Shown here piece after piece: positions 1-9,611 of a stretch of 64,000 nt of DNA. Location of the stretch: positions 876,553 to 940,552 of the forward strand of contig CM030937.1 of the NCBI GenBank assembly GCA_018136815.1, given 5' to 3'. Both the position numbers and the translations under genes were made by a program. Origin of the DNA: Isochrysis galbana (Eukaryota > Haptophyta > Isochrysidales > Isochrysidaceae). The notes under the pieces are model-generated. The model was not told the origin of the DNA and did not search any database. It worked only from the letters and a program-made list of their open reading frames with translations. Position 1 is the first letter of the stretch. Every line of letters begins with the position of its first letter.

Positions 1-485
1 CGGACTCCCGCCATGCCTGGCGAGCCAAGTGTCCGAGTGGTACCGGGGGGGGGGGCATTGCCCCCTCCCCTCGATATAATTTGTCCTCCCCCCAGTGCAA
101 GCACCGGCCCTACGCACCCCAGCACACCCTCTCCTCGAGGCCACGCTGGGGGAAAACCCCTTTCGGGTAAAAGCAACGCAGGGGGGGGGGGGCACTCGTG
201 AGTTCAGGGGCCTAGAGCGCTAATCTCCCTCGCCCGAGCGAGTGGCCGCGGCGAGCCGCGGCCCTTCCCTCCTGGCTCTGGCGCCCCCGTCTTCTCTTAC
301 CCAAACGGGGCGAGAAGACACGTTTCTGCCGGAGGGGAGAGCTGCCGCTCCCCCCTCCCCTCCCTCTTCCCTTTTCCTCCTCTCTTCCCTGCGGCGGGGG
401 CCCATGGCGCGCGCCTGCGGCCCCTCGCTCAGGTCCCCAGATGGCCTGCAGGGCCTGGGAGCACAGCTCAGGGGGCAGGTGAGAG
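1..485 (-). mobile_element. 5'-truncated copy of the hairpin LINE-derived element
   Basis: This GC-rich stretch matches, in reverse complement, the body of the complete insertion at 20195-21074 (the region about 20500-21010). Similarity stops abruptly near 485, which is the 5' side in element orientation, as expected for incomplete target-primed reverse transcription. The 3' end lies outside the window. Long G and C runs are part of the element, and apparent reading frames here are compositional. Confidence 0.8.
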
Positions 486-590
486 GTCGTTTGCCTTCAT
501 TTGGTACCCCTCGTTTCCCAATACGCAATGCGTCGGTACAAAAAAATGTCTAGTATCTAAGCAAAGGCACCCACCTCACAGTGCTCAACC

Positions 591-1211
591 ATGTCTACAA
601 ATGGAATGGCGGCTGATGATTTAGTACGCAAGCGATTGCAATGGATCATAAAAAAAATGGACGAGAACTTTAAAAAATTCATCTTACCTCTCTTTCCGCC
701 ATATGGCACTTCTAAATCTGCCATGCAGGTTATTGCGGAAGCATTGGACAGCATCAGTCCGCCGTCGATCCCGGGGGGGGGCAACAACTCCATGAGGAGG
801 CTGCTTGAGACGAACCCAAATTTGTTCACGTACACTTTCGAATGTAAGTCCATATTCAGATCATTCGATTTCAAGCACAAGACGAACATTCAAGACACCT
901 TACATGCCATTTGCGAGAACGATAAACCATTCACACTGGTTTATATGATACACACTCTCTTGAGCAAGAAGTTCACTGCGAACACAATCATCAATATGAG
1001 TCGTGATGATCTGCTTCGTACAATCAAAGCTTATGTCGATTCGGAATTAATTCCCCACCTCCAAGAATTGCTAAAAGGTGTCGATTCGTGTTCAGCTCCC
1101 CAAGTAAAGATTGAGAACAAAAGGCGGGTCCTAATGGGCCCCGGATATGTGCTAGTTGGGTGTATTGGGAACTTTCTCCCGAAAAAAATCCTTAAATTTC
1201 CTCAATTTTGA
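591..1211 (+). CDS. Hypothetical protein of 206 residues, A+T-rich coding
   Basis: I do not recognise this protein. It opens at an ATG and is rich in Lys, Asn, Ile and Phe, unlike the Ala/Arg/Gly/Pro-rich host proteins around it. Its first half is helical (basic segment near residues 13-30), followed by a Pro/Gly patch (about 58-66) encoded in part by a G8 run that could hide a sequencing or natural frameshift. The last 27 residues or so are read through a segment (1130-1225) repeated at 62646-62750 beside another retroelement end, so the natural C-terminus may be earlier. It is flanked by retroelement pieces on both sides. It may be a decayed host gene or a gene carried in from a mobile or foreign source; no function can be given. 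Confidence 0.4.
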   Translation: MSTNGMAADDLVRKRLQWIIKKMDENFKKFILPLFPPYGTSKSAMQVIAEALDSISPPSIPGGGNNSMRRLLETNPNLFTYTFECKSIFRSFDFKHKTNIQDTLHAICENDKPFTLVYMIHTLLSKKFTANTIINMSRDDLLRTIKAYVDSELIPHLQELLKGVDSCSAPQVKIENKRRVLMGPGYVLVGCIGNFLPKKILKFPQF

Positions 1212-1225
1212 GATGGTCATTTTTT
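1130..1225. repeat. Repeat shared with 62646-62750 next to a LINE 3' end
   Basis: Begins with CCGGATATGTGCTAGTT and ends with CTCAAT, then GGTCA and TTTTCACCC; the same order is found at 62646-62750. In both places a minus-strand LINE remnant starts directly after the CACCC. It may be the LINE 3' untranslated region or a favoured target sequence. Confidence 0.6.
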
Positions 1226-1641
1226 CACCCCTTATAAAAAAACATTGTTTGATGTTTGACCGCCCTAGAGTCCTCTCGGTATTTGTTGCATAACCTGCAT
1301 TTTTTCGTAGTGCTGTTCTCGAATCTGTTCTTGGTACCTATCCTCCTGTGAGTGATGTGTTTGAAGTGTGGATGTTTGTCGGCGTGTTTTAATAACGGCA
1401 GGGTGTACAACCTGGCTATGTGCTTCCAGTCGTCTTTGGTGATGTCGAGGCGGTTTTCCCACGCCTTCCTGGCTGTCTGCGAGTCGTTGCGGCGTGCTGT
1501 TTTGAGCGCGATCTTCGCAATGTCGGAGACTGTGATCGCGTCAAGCGCGATTTTTCCCTTTCGTATCGCGTATTCATCTGCCAGCGGATACTCCATATAT
1601 TTGGGTCCTTTGTAACCGTTCTCCCACCGCGCCGGCGACAA
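1225..1641 (-). pseudogene. LINE ORF2 C-terminal remnant with zinc-knuckle-like motif
   Basis: The minus strand encodes about 138 residues without an ATG start, so it is a 5'-truncated fragment. The end holds HFKHITHRRI followed by CRLCNKYREDSRAVKH, which resembles the C-x2-C-x7/8-H-x4-C region at the C-terminus of many non-LTR retrotransposon ORF2 proteins, although the last cysteine is missing. The motif HFKHI-HRRI recurs in the remnant at 42490-41991, so both belong to one LINE family. The stop is followed after a short A-rich stretch by the repeat at 1130-1225. Confidence 0.65.
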
Positions 1642-1765
1642 AGGACAAAGGAGGCGAGGGCAAAGAGGGCGAATGTAGGATGATGCGACGATGACTAGTG
1701 ACTAGCCTACAAGGGGACATAGAAACGCAGACAACTCCTACAACAAAAAGGTCGATTGCGGATGC
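1638..1765. repeat. Interspersed repeat R4, pair of 21295-21442
   Basis: About 128 bp matching 21295-21442 in the same orientation with small indels (shared blocks include GGACATAGAAACGCAGACAA and AAAAAGGTCGAT). In this copy it lies against the LINE ORF2 remnant, and at 21295 downstream of another LINE copy, suggesting it is a LINE-internal or flanking segment. Confidence 0.7.
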
Positions 1766-1829
1766 GACACACCATCAATCAATATCAATATTGAATATTG
1801 TTACCCCATCTTTGGTGAGAGTAGGTCAG

Positions 1830-1976
1830 CTGTGCAGTCTGCTCCTGGCAAGCCATAAGGCATGCCAGGAGGGTGGGTGGTTCCTCCCCCACAGCAGGGG
1901 AGGAGTGGAGAGAGGAGAGAGAGGGGGGGGGGGGGCTCGTGCACCCCCCCCCGGCGAGCCAAGTATAAACTTAGTC
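1830..1976 (-). mobile_element. Short hairpin-family element, 5' palindrome at 1959-1975
   Basis: In minus orientation it starts with an AAGT-ATAA-ACTT palindrome, then a G/C-run segment (GCACGAGCCCCCC) and the conserved GGGGGAGGAACCACCCACC and CTTGCCAGGAGC blocks seen at 20195 and 41168. The usual ATG after the palindrome is lost here. The 3' boundary is not clear; it fades into an A+T-rich ATATTGATT-rich stretch near 1770-1830. Confidence 0.65.
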
Positions 1977-2308
1977 GTTTTGCCCTGCTATTCTATTCAT
2001 AGTTCCTTCACCGAGTGTTTGGTTCACTTCTCTGTCCTGTCCTGCTCCCCCCTGCTGCTCCCTTCATCAGAGAGGCGGAGACTCTCGAAACCCCCACAGA
2101 GCACCAAGCCACATCCTTCCAGTACAACCCTCTGATTATTAATATACCGAGAGGTTTCCCCTGGGGTCACTCTCGCACCTCTCTCCGTGGGGATTCGTTA
2201 GCATATGTGGACGTCCGGATTCCCCCGGCCCTAGTGTCGCCCCGCGCCGTCTACGCTCTCCTACTCTCCCTCCTTCCCTTCTTCCCCTCGTCCCCTCCCT
2301 GCCTCTCA

Positions 2309-2668
2309 ATGCGTGGGTGCTATGCGGTGATCCTGCTCCTTGCGCTCTTCCAGTCGGCCTACGCTCGCCGCCTGTTCCAGCGTGTCCCGCCTGGCGTGCC
2401 CACATCTGTAACCTCTAGCATGCATCAGTCTTTCGCACAGCAGCTCGTGGAATCAGCGTCAGCTTCGCTCAAGGAGTTCGTGGGGATCCAAGAGGAGCAC
2501 AGGCGGTCGCGCGCTTCGCTGAGATGCGCTCCCGTTCCTGTCCCTGTCCTTGTTCGCGCCACCAACGTGCCGTACATCCGAGGGCCTGCTGGTGCATATG
2601 CCGGCATCAATGGCGCAACACGAGTCTGGGCAGAGCCGATTCACTATGAGGACGCGTACGGCTTGTGA
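2309..2668 (+). CDS. Small putative secreted protein
   Basis: A 119-residue frame starting at ATG 2309. The N-terminus MRGCYAVILLLALFQSAYA is a textbook signal peptide (basic residue, hydrophobic core, likely cleavage after AYA). The rest has no recognisable domain: a Ser/Gln/Glu-rich stretch (about 30-65), then a short repeat of Pro-Val pairs (about 72-80), and an acidic end. The stop is read in GGCTTGTGAGATC, which also resembles a splice donor (GTGAG), so a further exon downstream (an open frame continues to about 2880) is possible. No frame with an ATG continues upstream. Unrecognised; the secretion signal is the main support that it is real. Confidence 0.45.
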   Translation: MRGCYAVILLLALFQSAYARRLFQRVPPGVPTSVTSSMHQSFAQQLVESASASLKEFVGIQEEHRRSRASLRCAPVPVPVLVRATNVPYIRGPAGAYAGINGATRVWAEPIHYEDAYGL

Positions 2669-3862
2669 GATCAGGGCGAAACGGTCCCGTCAGGTACTAT
2701 CTGAGTATTCAGAAAGCTTGCTTGTTTGCTCGCGGTCTCACGCGGATGAAAGGGGAGGAATGGTCTGATATCCGTGTTGGGGTCAGTTCAGATGCCTCAG
2801 TTGTAATCGCTTTGCTCGCTCCATCTCTCAATGATGCCGATATGGACGCCCTACCTGGCTTGTTCGAGTACGTGGAGTGAGATTCATTTCCGTACGGGTG
2901 CTTGTCTACCGCATGCCTCTCCTTGGTTCAATCTTCGACCGCTCCTTGTATGTCCACATGTCCGCCATCCTGCTTGTTTTGGCTTTTTCTGGCCACGGCC
3001 ATTTGTGAGCTGTGAGATCACCCGCGGGCGCGAGGGCAGCGGGGCCTCCTGTGCTGTACAATTAATCCTCCCTCAAAGACTCCCCTAAGTGTGGCAGTTT
3101 TGTACCACGACTTCATGCGAAAAAAATCTTGAAGTTGAAGAGTCCGGCTTCTAGCTATAGCTACTAGCTACTAGGGCTATGGACAACCTGTAACCTGTGC
3201 CTGTGCGCCAGTGCTCACACCTAGACAAACTCTCTATCTCTATCTACAACTATTTTGACACCGCCATTATGTCCCCTGTCCCCCCACCCTTTCCCCATCC
3301 CCCCTTCGATCCTTTGTTTTCGGTTTCCGGGGTGCGGCCCGTGTATACACTATATACTATATAGCGGGCCCGCCGGTAGTTATTCGTTATTCACTACGGT
3401 TCAGGGTGTGGTTGGGGGCAGTGGCGCCCTGGTGGATGGCTTTGCATCAGTCGTAGCCGGCAGCATCCTTTAATTTTCGTGTGGAGTTGAGTGGTCTGGG
3501 CCGCGGGGCACAAATGGGGGCAAAGGAGCTTGCCGTGGGCCAGCGTGGCCCTATGGCCCTACCGCCTCTCCCAGAGGGTGTGAACCCTGTACGACTTGTC
3601 ACACGCACCGCGACCCGATAAAAATGAAAATTTTCTTTATGTATCATGGTTTCCTGGACAATGGCTTCGACTTAGCCTCCACAGCCCTGCCTTTGCGCTT
3701 TGGGTAGCTCCTCCGTCTCTCCCCAACAATCAGTACTTCTCCGAGTGAGCGTTTTTTTACCGTCTCGTGAGCTACATAGGAGGAGCGGCCACACCTAATA
3801 CGTGCGCAAGGCGAGTCGACAGTCTTTCCTCCTTTTGTGGATACCGGATAGTACGATTTCAA
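2669..3862. other. Intergenic region without a supported gene
   Basis: Contains an open frame to about 2880 that may be a second exon of the secreted-protein gene, and short palindromic A+T stretches near 3338-3375 (TATACACTATATACTATATA). I see no conserved protein or repeat partner. Confidence 0.4.
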
Positions 3863-5119
3863 TTAATGGATGCGACAGACCTCGACAACGAGACGGAATA
3901 GCTTTGAGCCACGGTAGAGCAACATGAGGCTGAGCCAAAGCGCCGGCATGCCTTGCAATGTCTTCTCCTGACCAAAAATGTTTTCGAGGGTTGCTCGTGG
4001 GCTGCGCAGAGGGCGGAAGCCTGTCTTCTGCGTTTCAGCGGAGGCGTCCACTACTTCAGTGTGGTCATCGCCCTTAGCCTCAGGCCTACGTGATCCGTAA
4101 AGATGCTCGAGGGTCGTTCGACCTTCGCTCAGGAGCTTGATATGCAGGCAGACACACCGGAAGCATATGGCACCAACAATAATCAATGTCGTTGCCATCC
4201 CAAATGTCAAGGCCATCTCGGCGATTTTGAAGAGCGCCTCTTGGTCGGACTTGCCGAAACCCCTATAAAGGTCAATGGCGAGAGCGAGGGCGCGCCACAA
4301 ACTTGTGAGCCCAAACACAACACACGCGAGTAGGCCGTAGCCCTCCAATTGGAGGAAATAGTTGTAGTTGTTTTGTCCAACGCAGCCGCCGAGCCAGTAG
4401 CAGTGATGGTCCATCTTGAGTACGCACCGACCGCACGCCGAGCAATGATGTGTGCCAGGGGGCTTGGCACAGCAGCAGTGATGGCAACGTTTCGAATTCA
4501 GTGTTGGCGACGTCTCCTGGCCACGCTGATCTGCGATTTCCACACAATTGACCGAGCCGGCGGCGTACCCCGGACCGATGGCGATGCAACGCCACTGGTT
4601 GAGCAGCACGAGCGTCGGGAGAGGAAGCAGCGCCAGTGCCAGCAGCTGAGACATGTGCATGCCAACTGTGATCATCCACAGGGTCGTCATGATTGTGACA
4701 AAGGCCACGACGGCCATCACCATGCTTGCGTGCAGTGGTGTCCAAGGCGGCGCGGGGTCGGCGAGGAAGAGGAGTTCTCGCACGTCCTGCTGTTGCGACT
4801 TTCTGAGCGTCTCTGCCGCTCTGTGGCAGCTCATTCCGCTCACGCTCCGCCCGTTGACACTCAGGAGGGCCCAGCCAGCGGCTACGCGGCCCTGCAGGGG
4901 TGAGCCTGGCGCCAAGGTGTTGACGGCGGGCCCGTGGCGGCCATTCTCGAGCTGCAGGCCGAGGGGACCCGCCGGCGCTTGCACGAGCACCTCGCGAGAG
5001 CCGCCCATTGGCCAGAGCGACCCGAAAGCGAGGGAAGGCGGAGTGAGAGAAGAGCGGCGGGCGGTGGCAAGTTGCGACTGTACGGCGCCGCCGGAGAGGG
5101 CCCCGCGCGGTATTGTCAT
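3863..5119 (-). CDS. Palmitoyltransferase with N-terminal PDZ domain and DHHC domain
   Basis: Intronless 418-residue protein from ATG 5119 (an earlier in-frame GTG was not used). DHHC enzymes transfer palmitate from palmitoyl-CoA to cysteine thiols of proteins at Golgi, endosomal or plasma membranes. Residues 43-119 form a PDZ-like fold (GPLGLQL carboxylate loop, PGSPLQGRVAAGWALLSVNG). Two predicted membrane spans lie at about 130-153 and 157-174. The cysteine-rich domain at 212-255 fits C-x2-C-x9-HC-x2-C-x2-C-x4-DHHC-x5-C-x4-N-x3-F with DHHC at 237-240; the usual DHHCPW is DHHCYW. Two more spans follow (about 257-279 and 302-324) and then the family's TTxE motif (TTLE, 335-338). All zinc ligands and the catalytic cysteine are present, so it should be active. 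The PDZ fusion is uncommon. C-terminal 80 residues show no known domain. Confidence 0.92.
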   Translation of the reverse strand: MTIPRGALSGGAVQSQLATARRSSLTPPSLAFGSLWPMGGSREVLVQAPAGPLGLQLENGRHGPAVNTLAPGSPLQGRVAAGWALLSVNGRSVSGMSCHRAAETLRKSQQQDVRELLFLADPAPPWTPLHASMVMAVVAFVTIMTTLWMITVGMHMSQLLALALLPLPTLVLLNQWRCIAIGPGYAAGSVNCVEIADQRGQETSPTLNSKRCHHCCCAKPPGTHHCSACGRCVLKMDHHCYWLGGCVGQNNYNYFLQLEGYGLLACVVFGLTSLWRALALAIDLYRGFGKSDQEALFKIAEMALTFGMATTLIIVGAICFRCVCLHIKLLSEGRTTLEHLYGSRRPEAKGDDHTEVVDASAETQKTGFRPLRSPRATLENIFGQEKTLQGMPALWLSLMLLYRGSKLFRLVVEVCRIH

Positions 5120-5255
5120 GTCAGAGACTCTCGCTTCACGGCGCGGCACGACGCAACCCAGGGGAAATCTCTGTCACGACTCACGACGGCTAAGTACTTA
5201 TGTCAGAGTTCTCTTCTCTCTCCCGGTGATCCGACCGCCCGTAAATAATAATAAT

Positions 5256-5600
5256 CTAACTGAGCATTAGTACCACTACTCTCACTAGCCCGGTACTAAC
5301 ACGACAGCCCTCAGCGCACCTGCCCGTACACCTTGGACCTTGGCGCCTTGGCGCGTGCTGTTGACACAGATACATACACCTATGCACCCCTCCAAATCCC
5401 CCCCCTGGCATGCCCCCGGCTCCCATTCTAACTCCCCACAAGTTAAAATTAAAATGAGGGAAAACCCATTGAGGCGGACCGACCTACGTCGGGTGACTCT
5501 CCGGGAAAAACGCACCGGGGGGGGGGGGGGGGGAGGAACCTCTCGTCAAAGAAGAAGAACGGCCCTTACCAGCTCACGCCGCGAGCGGTTCTCGAGAAAT
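5256..5600 (-). mobile_element. LINE 3' end (repeat R1) with ATT tail
   Basis: Matches 59926-60245 in reverse complement; shared blocks are CGCTCGCGGCG, CGTTCTTCTTC, GACGTAGGTCGGTCCGCCTCA, and AGTACTAATGCTCAG. In minus orientation it ends in ATTATTATTATT, a simple-repeat tail typical of some non-LTR elements. At 59926 the same sequence follows a LINE reading frame directly, so this is a 5'-truncated copy of that LINE's 3' region. Confidence 0.7.
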
Positions 5601-5748
5601 AAGCAACTGCGCCCCGAGGATACCTGCCACAGGTGTATCCCAAGACGTCTTGAGCCGCTCCCTTCCCATATCCCTCTTGTCGCCAGCCGCCCCCCTCCCC
5701 CCTCCTGCTCCGCCCGTTTGCTAATGCAAACGGGTCTCGTTTCTCACC

Positions 5749-6735
5749 ACACTCCATCGGGGGGGGGGTGCAAATCCCCCCCTCTCCCTCGTTCCATTTA
5801 GGGGTAGGCATCTTTATCCATTGAAAATGCCCCATTTATCCATGAGAAATATCCAAGAAATATCCATCCGCCCCACCCAAATATCCAAGCAAATATCCAA
5901 TGTCCACGTCACGCGCCGCTCATCGCAGTGATGACGCACTCGCCGATGATCTCGTGCAGCACGCGCACGCCCACCTCCAGCATGGGAGATGATGTCAGGC
6001 GACTCGTTGCCAATGCCGGTCGCCTCGCTGCCCTCCTCGCGCTCGTTCACCTCGCGCTCTCCAGCCTCGCTGGCTGCCATCGGCGCGTCCTCGTTGGTGC
6101 CCGGTGCATCGTTGCTAGCGACTCCTCGGCGCGAACGGCGACCAGCACATGTGATGAGGGAGCCAGTGTCCAGTATGGCGGGTGTGAATGATTGAGGCTC
6201 AGGTGCATGCAGGCGGAGCAGGAGCGCAGGATGGGACGCGTGCATGCAAGAGCGGTGGGGCGCGCGCATGCTGGAGCTGTGGGGAGGCAGAGGCGATCGG
6301 CGCCCATCTCGCCTGGCATATCTTTCAGCCCTCCTCGCCCCTCGCCCTGTCGCTCAGCAAGACACGCGCTTTTTTGCAGTCGTAAATCGGCAAAATACGG
6401 TAAGATTCCATGGCTGCTCACAAAGGGAGGAGAAAGAGAAAGGAAGGGGAAAGGTGGGGCACGAGGGCACTCCCCCCCCCCCTTCCCCCCCGATTCTCCC
6501 CCCCCCCCCCCAAAAAAGGCTAAAATTATCCCCCCCCCCCCCCCCCACCCCCCCAAATATCCAGGAAGTATCCGAGATATATCCATTTGGGACCCCCCCC
6601 CAGATATATCCAAGACAAATATCCGGATAAAGATGCCTACCCCTAGTTCCATTCTCTTCCGCCCCGGTCCCTGCGGCGCGTCGCCATGCGGCGCGCCATG
6701 GCCTGCTCTCAGAGGTCCTTCAGGGGCGCCCATGT
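5749..6735 (-). mobile_element. Hairpin-family element split by a DNA transposon
   Basis: Segments 5749-5798 and 6646-6735 join into sequence matching 7736-7850 (GGGGTGCAAATC, CCTCTCCCTC, CCCTGCGGCGCGTCGCCATG). The 847-bp transposon at 5799-6645 interrupts it. In minus orientation the element begins just after the palindrome at 6743-6761 with ACATGGGCGCCCC. Confidence 0.75.
5799..6645. mobile_element. hAT-like non-autonomous DNA transposon, 8-bp target duplication
   Basis: Terminal inverted repeat TAGGGGTAGGCATCTTTATC at the left and its complement at the right end; flanked on both sides by GTTCCATT (5791-5798 and 6646-6653). The 8-bp duplication and TAGGG-type terminus fit the hAT superfamily. 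Subterminal zones hold many AATATCCA-type repeats, the usual transposase-binding arrangement. No transposase frame is visible, so it is non-autonomous. Removing it restores the retroelement described at 5749-6735. Confidence 0.9.
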
Positions 6736-7008
6736 CGCATCCAGAGTATTTTATATACTCTAGGCGGATGCGGTGCTTCTATCAATATGTCGTGTGTGAG
6801 AAAATTGAGTGAGTTTTGTTTTTGCCAATGAGGTGCCTCGAAGCTCCGCCGCATTGCACGCCGCATTTGTTCGTTTGTCCTTACTCGTTTCATTGATTTG
6901 TTTGTGCGATGTTGCATTAGTTTTCGGAGTTTTCTTGTTGGTGAGTGAGTGATGTGGGGTGGTGTCTCGTGGGTCCTCTCGTCGCGATGTAGCGCGCCCT
7001 TTCCCCCG
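6736..7008 (-). repeat. Interspersed repeat R3 with a 37-nt hairpin
   Basis: Matches 25868-26164 in the opposite orientation over about 270 bp. One end is a nested hairpin: outer arms CGCATCC/GGATGCG and inner arms AGAGTAT/ATACTCT (6736-6772). In minus orientation the repeat leads directly into the GC-rich element at 5749-6735, in the position where other copies have their 5' palindrome. The other end merges with a sequence containing GCGCGCTACATC. Confidence 0.8.
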
Positions 7009-7735
7009 CTCTCTCAAGATTCTCTTCTCTCATGGCCTAGCCCCGCTGAGACTTGCCCCACGATCAAGCTTCGGCTTGATTCGACAATTTGTCCCTCACT
7101 CACCCACACGCCCTCGCCACACATCTTGCCAGCCATCACACTCACAATGCACAAGCCCGCACATGCGCATGGTGCACACGCCCGTCTCACTCTTCACCCC
7201 GCTCTGACCCATGGGATGAGCATGGCTCACCTCAATGGCGGCGAGCGCGGTCAGCCTGCCTTCCCTCGCCATTTCCTTTGCCTCTCGCCTCACCTCCACC
7301 TCACCAAGCCTCCACTTCCCACTGCCCCGCCATCCTTTTCCCCCACTGCCATGCGTATGCCCGCTGTTCTCTCTCTCATTCTCGCTCTGCCGCTCCTCTC
7401 CACCCTCGATGGCTGAGTCCCCTCAGCCTCAAGCACGCAAGCTTTCTTGTCCTTCTCCTCCTCGTTGTTGCTCGTCGCGATCGATGGTGCGGTGGTGATG
7501 GTGGTCTCGGTCTCATTCTTTGGTTTCAGGTTGTTTGTTTGTTCCCGTTCGATGCGTTTGTTCCTCTCCGATTTGCGATTTGTTCGATGTTTTGTCTCAT
7601 TTGGTGTGGTGGTTCTCAAAGGTGTCAGCCTTGATCTCGAGCTCGCTTTCAATCTTCTTCTTGTCCTCGTTCTCGTCCGCGCTTTCGTCGTTTGGGTCCT
7701 TGGTCTTCGGTCTCCAGTCTTCATTCTTTCTGTGG
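7009..7735. other. Pyrimidine-rich and GC-rich spacer, no supported gene
   Basis: Long open frames exist on both strands but they are rich in Pro, Ser, Arg and Leu from biased composition, and show no domain. I see no repeat partner elsewhere in the window. Confidence 0.4.
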
Positions 7736-8214
7736 GGGTGCAAATCGCAAATCCCCCCCTCTCCCTCTCTCCATTCTCCTCCGCCCCTCTCCCTGCGGCG
7801 CGTCGCCATGCGGCGCGCCACGGCCTGCTCTCAGAGGGCCTTTGGGAGCTCCCAGAGGGCCAGCAAGGGCAGCAGGGCAGCTCAGGGGGCAGTGGAGGCT
7901 GGGGCTCAGCCCCTGGCCCCCCCTGCCTCTCCCACGCTTGCCACGCTGGCCCTTGGAGCCTCCCGGTGGCCTCTGTCTGCCTGGCGACCAGGGGAGGGGG
8001 GAGGGGGGGGAGTCAGCTCGAGGGTAGGCCCATGCTGGGCGTTGGAGTGCGAGTCTCGGCCCGCGCCCACTAGGGGTCTGGGCCAGAGTGTTGATTGCCC
8101 AGCCCCTGCCAAAGGGCAGGGGCTGAGGTTGATTGTACGGGCCCACCCCGGGGGGTGTCCGCGATGCAGAGAGGGGGGGGCGAGGCCCCCATTGACCCCC
8201 ACTTATAAAAGTAG
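7736..8214 (-). mobile_element. Hairpin-family element, 5' palindrome at 8198-8214
   Basis: Minus-oriented. The 5' end has a palindrome with arms ACTT/AAGT around ATA, then the start ATGGGGGCC. The body shares GGGCAGTGGAGGCTGGGGCT and CAGCCCCTGCC-AGGGGCTG with 51592-51986. The 3' end at about 7736 ends in a GGGGGATTTGC-type sequence also found at 5749. Confidence 0.75.
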
Positions 8215-8544
8215 GTTGTACATCTAGGAGTAGGAGGCTATTAATTGTATTATGTGCGCAAAGCGCAAAGCGCTACGTACTGCGTACGGCAAAAGTATAA
8301 GATACTGAATATACAACCACACAAAACTCTTAGTACTAGGTACAGGTACTAGGTTCGTGTACGGGAGCGCCGGGGGGGGGGCAACCATTTGGAGTTTTGT
8401 AGTAGAAGGGACTCATAGTCCCCATGCGTATGGGTGTACTCTTAATTAGGTGTCCTCCAATCTCGTCCCCTCGTTGCCTCGCTAAGACCATGCCACATGC
8501 TACACGCTACACCTACACCTAGACACCTAGCCCTCTAGCCCTAG

Positions 8545-9335
8545 CTTGGCTCCGGCGAGAATTTCGAGAATTTTTTTTTGAAATTTGGGTCCATCATCGA
8601 AATGAAAATTTTGACCGAAATTTGGGTCACGCAGGAGCGAAATTTGCAAGCCCGCAGCCGGATGACGCCCGCGAGCCACCCATCATCGGCCGGCCCGTGA
8701 GCCGTGAGCGGGTGTTTTCTTTGCTTCGTGTAATGTATGTATGGTGAGCAGCAAACTGCTAGGGCTAGGGTGTTGGCAGACCATTTGCAGGTGTCCCTGA
8801 TGAGTCGGTATAACAAGAGGGTTGTGGGCTGACTTTGACTTTACTTTTGACCGTTGGTCTGAGGCGAAATGGCGATGTGTGAGATGTGAAAAATATGTGC
8901 TGACGATCGATGCGTAGTTAATTAATGATGTGTGTGGCTCTGGGTTGACTAGAGCCAGAGCATCTTGATCTTGATCAAAACAATATTTTATTGTATGAAT
9001 ATCTGTTATCTGTCAAGGCCGCCTCCGCCTCTAAAATGATGTGTATAGTGTAGTGCCAAAAAGCAAAAAGTGCGGCGGGCGCGCATATGTACGTAGTAAG
9101 ATATGTGAAAGCCACGCGAGCACATACATGTGTGTGTGTAGGTCATAGGCAGCCGCGTAGTCGCCTGCCGAACGAAGTGCCGAACACACCGACCTAGGGC
9201 ACCGACGTGCCGGCGTCCGCGGCGGCGCTCGAAGCAAATTTCGAACGAAATGACCCCCAAAATTTGGGTCAGGGCAAGCAAAAATTCGAAACGAAATTTG
9301 GGTGGGTCCGAAACGAAATTCTCGCCGGAGCCAAG
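8545..9335. mobile_element. DNA transposon copy with 6-bp target duplication (family TE2)
   Basis: Perfect terminal inverted repeats of about 22 bp, starting CTTGGCTCCGGCGAGAATTT. The flanking hexamer CCCTAG is duplicated (8539-8544 and 9336-9341). Subterminal GAAATTTGGGTC repeats occur at both ends. The 791-bp interior has no transposase-like frame. A second copy, 33484-34546, has the same ends and its own 6-bp duplication. A 6-bp duplication is uncommon for eukaryotic DNA transposons (known for Polinton and Dada types); assignment to a superfamily is open. Confidence 0.9.
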
Positions 9336-9611
9336 CCCTAGCCCCTCGTCTCGCTACTCGGTACTCGGTATAGGCCTGCCTACGGCTGCCCCACGCGCTC
9401 TACTCGAACAAACTTTGTTCGCGCAGGGAGGAGGGAGAGGGGCTAGCCTCTACTCCAAGCACTTCCCCAGCCGAAGCCACAGTCCAAAGTACCCTACCCT
9501 ACAGACTGCAGGGCCCACGCTCCCCCTCCCCCCCCCCCCCAAAAAAAAAAACAATTGTACCGCGGCTAGCGGGGTGGGAAAGACTGGGGAGGGGTCGGCT
9601 CTCTCACGCGG

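Noticed and set aside
2015-2308. In-frame upstream extension of the secreted protein
   Set aside because: Starts at a GTG, shows no eukaryotic start, and would bury the signal peptide.
5799-6645. Long Arg/Pro/Gly-rich open frames on both strands
   Set aside because: They lie within a transposon with proven ends and come from poly-C and poly-G runs.
6743-6761. Idea that all palindromes are pre-existing insertion targets
   Set aside because: Target duplications at 20179/21075 and 41151/41931 lie outside the palindrome, so in those copies it is part of the element; kept open only for this locus.
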